NCBI GenBank assembly: GCA_003054665.1 | Contig: QAYY01000011.1 | Coordinates: forward strand, 98,654 to 162,653 | Direction: 5' to 3' | DNA from: Opitutaceae bacterium EW11 | Lineage (GTDB): Bacteria; Verrucomicrobiota; Verrucomicrobiia; Opitutales; Opitutaceae | DNA length: 64,000 nucleotides | Shown: positions 63,171 through 64,000 of the stretch, piece by piece | How positions within the stretch are numbered: position 1 is the first letter of the stretch | How the letters are laid out: every line of letters starts with the position of its first letter | Translations under genes and position numbers: made by a program | The notes under the pieces: generated by a model | Seen by the model: only the letters and a program-made list of their open reading frames with translations | Told to the model about the DNA's origin: nothing | The model's database searches: none

Positions 63171-64000
63171 ATGTCCCTTCCGATTCCAGAACTCCTGAAG
63201 CCGTTGCTCGCGCAGCCCGTCGCCGTGTTTGGCGGCGGGGTGAGCGGTCAAGCGGTCTTGGCTCTGCTCAAGCGGATCGGCGCCCACGCGAATCTTTTCG
63301 ACGAACGCCAGCCGGGAGCGCATCGGGAATTCACGCCTCCGGAGGCTTGGACGCATCGCCTGGTTGTCTTCAGCCCTGGCTTTTCGATCGATCATCCGTG
63401 GCTGCGGCTCGCGCGTTCTGCCGGCTGCACCTGCCTCGGCGAACTCGATTTTGCCGGACTCTTCTGGCGCGGCACGGTGATCGCCATCACCGGTACGAAC
63501 GGCAAGACGACGCTGACGGAGTTTCTCGCGTTTGCGCTCGGCCGGGTGCGCCGCGACGCGCGGGCCACCGGCAACGTGGGGTATTCCTTTACCAAGCTCG
63601 TCGACGAAACCGACGGCGGAGTGTTCGACGAAGTGGCGGTGTGCGAGGTCAGCTCCTTCCAGGCGGAAACGCTGGTGCACTTCCGCGCCGACTCGGCGAT
63701 CTGGACCAACATCGCGGAGGATCACCTCGAGCGCCACCCGAGCATGCGCGCCTACTTCGAAGCGAAGTGGCGGCTTTTCGACCGCACCGTGGGCGGCGTC
63801 ATGCTTGCCGGCTCGTCGGTCCAGCGTTTTGCGGCGGAGTTCGGACGCGTCCTGCCGCCGGACGCCGCGGTCGCCACGGAAGGGCAGCCGGCTGACGTGC
63901 TCCTCGCCGGAACCGTCTTCGACCACTACCCGCAGCGTGAAAACTTTCTTCTCGCCGCGGCCTGGTGGCATCGCGCGGGTCTGCCCGAGATGGAGCTCTA
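63171..64000 (+). CDS. murD: UDP-MurNAc-L-Ala--D-Glu ligase (3' end outside window)
   Basis: First ~276 residues of MurD. N-terminal Rossmann-like domain (VAVFGGGVSGQAVLALL, VVFSPGF), then ATP loop G-T-N-G-K-T-T-L and VCEVSSFQAETL, with IAEDHLERH typical of MurD (NxxxDHLDRH family pattern). The frame is open at the window edge. Gene order mraY-murD matches the standard dcw cluster. Confidence 0.9.
   Translation, partial: MSLPIPELLKPLLAQPVAVFGGGVSGQAVLALLKRIGAHANLFDERQPGAHREFTPPEAWTHRLVVFSPGFSIDHPWLRLARSAGCTCLGELDFAGLFWRGTVIAITGTNGKTTLTEFLAFALGRVRRDARATGNVGYSFTKLVDETDGGVFDEVAVCEVSSFQAETLVHFRADSAIWTNIAEDHLERHPSMRAYFEAKWRLFDRTVGGVMLAGSSVQRFAAEFGRVLPPDAAVATEGQPADVLLAGTVFDHYPQRENFLLAAAWWHRAGLPEMEL

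Overview
The window looks like a chromosomal segment of an Opitutaceae-type Verrucomicrobiota bacterium. This is an inference from gene content: high-GC DNA, a Gram-negative envelope (KDO transferase, outer-membrane porin, TonB-dependent receptor), an N-terminal part of a division and cell-wall (dcw) cluster ordered mraZ-rsmH-ftsL-ftsI-murE-murF-mraY-murD with a DAP-type MurE, Tat-exported glycoside hydrolases and an Ig-repeat protein. No rRNA, tRNA, CRISPR array, transposase or integrase was seen.

Layout. 1-6.0 kb: an M16 metalloprotease running off the left edge, divergent waaA, and a SNF2-family helicase. 6.3-21.2 kb: a phosphate region. A porin and pstS come first, then pstCAB-phoU, then a low-affinity Pit transporter with a DUF47 partner. 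Both high-affinity units are preceded by 7-nt direct repeats with an 11-nt period that resemble PHO boxes. Between pstS and pstC lies an unusual block: an NtrC-type sigma54 activator, a histidine kinase and two secreted proteins of a family I do not recognise, with a strong sigma54 promoter match in front of one and a weaker one in front of the other. 21.3-27.3 kb: an isochorismatase-like hydrolase, treZ-treY (trehalose from maltodextrin) and a small unknown gene. 27.5-31.2 kb: a TonB receptor, then an operon of a GYF_2-domain membrane protein and a membrane protein with a long N-terminal proline run. 31.6-38.2 kb: a small unknown gene, wrbA, padR with an ADOP-type permease, two bacteriohemerythrins and a third member of the unknown secreted family. 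38.4-43.2 kb: an EIIA-like protein, an MgtA-type Mg2+ ATPase, a MarR regulator and a small Cys-rich protein. 43.2-46.1 kb: a lower-GC Ig-repeat surface protein bracketed by a perfect 35-bp direct repeat. 46.0-54.7 kb: a lipoprotein alpha/beta hydrolase with a MaoP/DUF413-like tail, then a glycoside hydrolase group (GHL6-like, GH1, GH2 exo-beta-glucosaminidase-like). 55.0-64 kb: the dcw cluster, leaving the window inside murD.

Main points of interest: (1) the sigma54 / two-component / secreted-protein module at 8.6-14.8 kb, which may be an undescribed envelope signalling system; (2) the paralogous secreted family (four domain copies in three genes) sharing a Y-(H/G)-W-G core; (3) a GH1 enzyme whose acid/base Glu is replaced by Met; (4) a hydrolase fused to a MaoP-like domain, whose 3' end supplies the 35-bp repeat flanking the Ig gene; (5) a GYF-domain / polyproline membrane protein pair; (6) a small ORF embedded between mraZ and rsmH.
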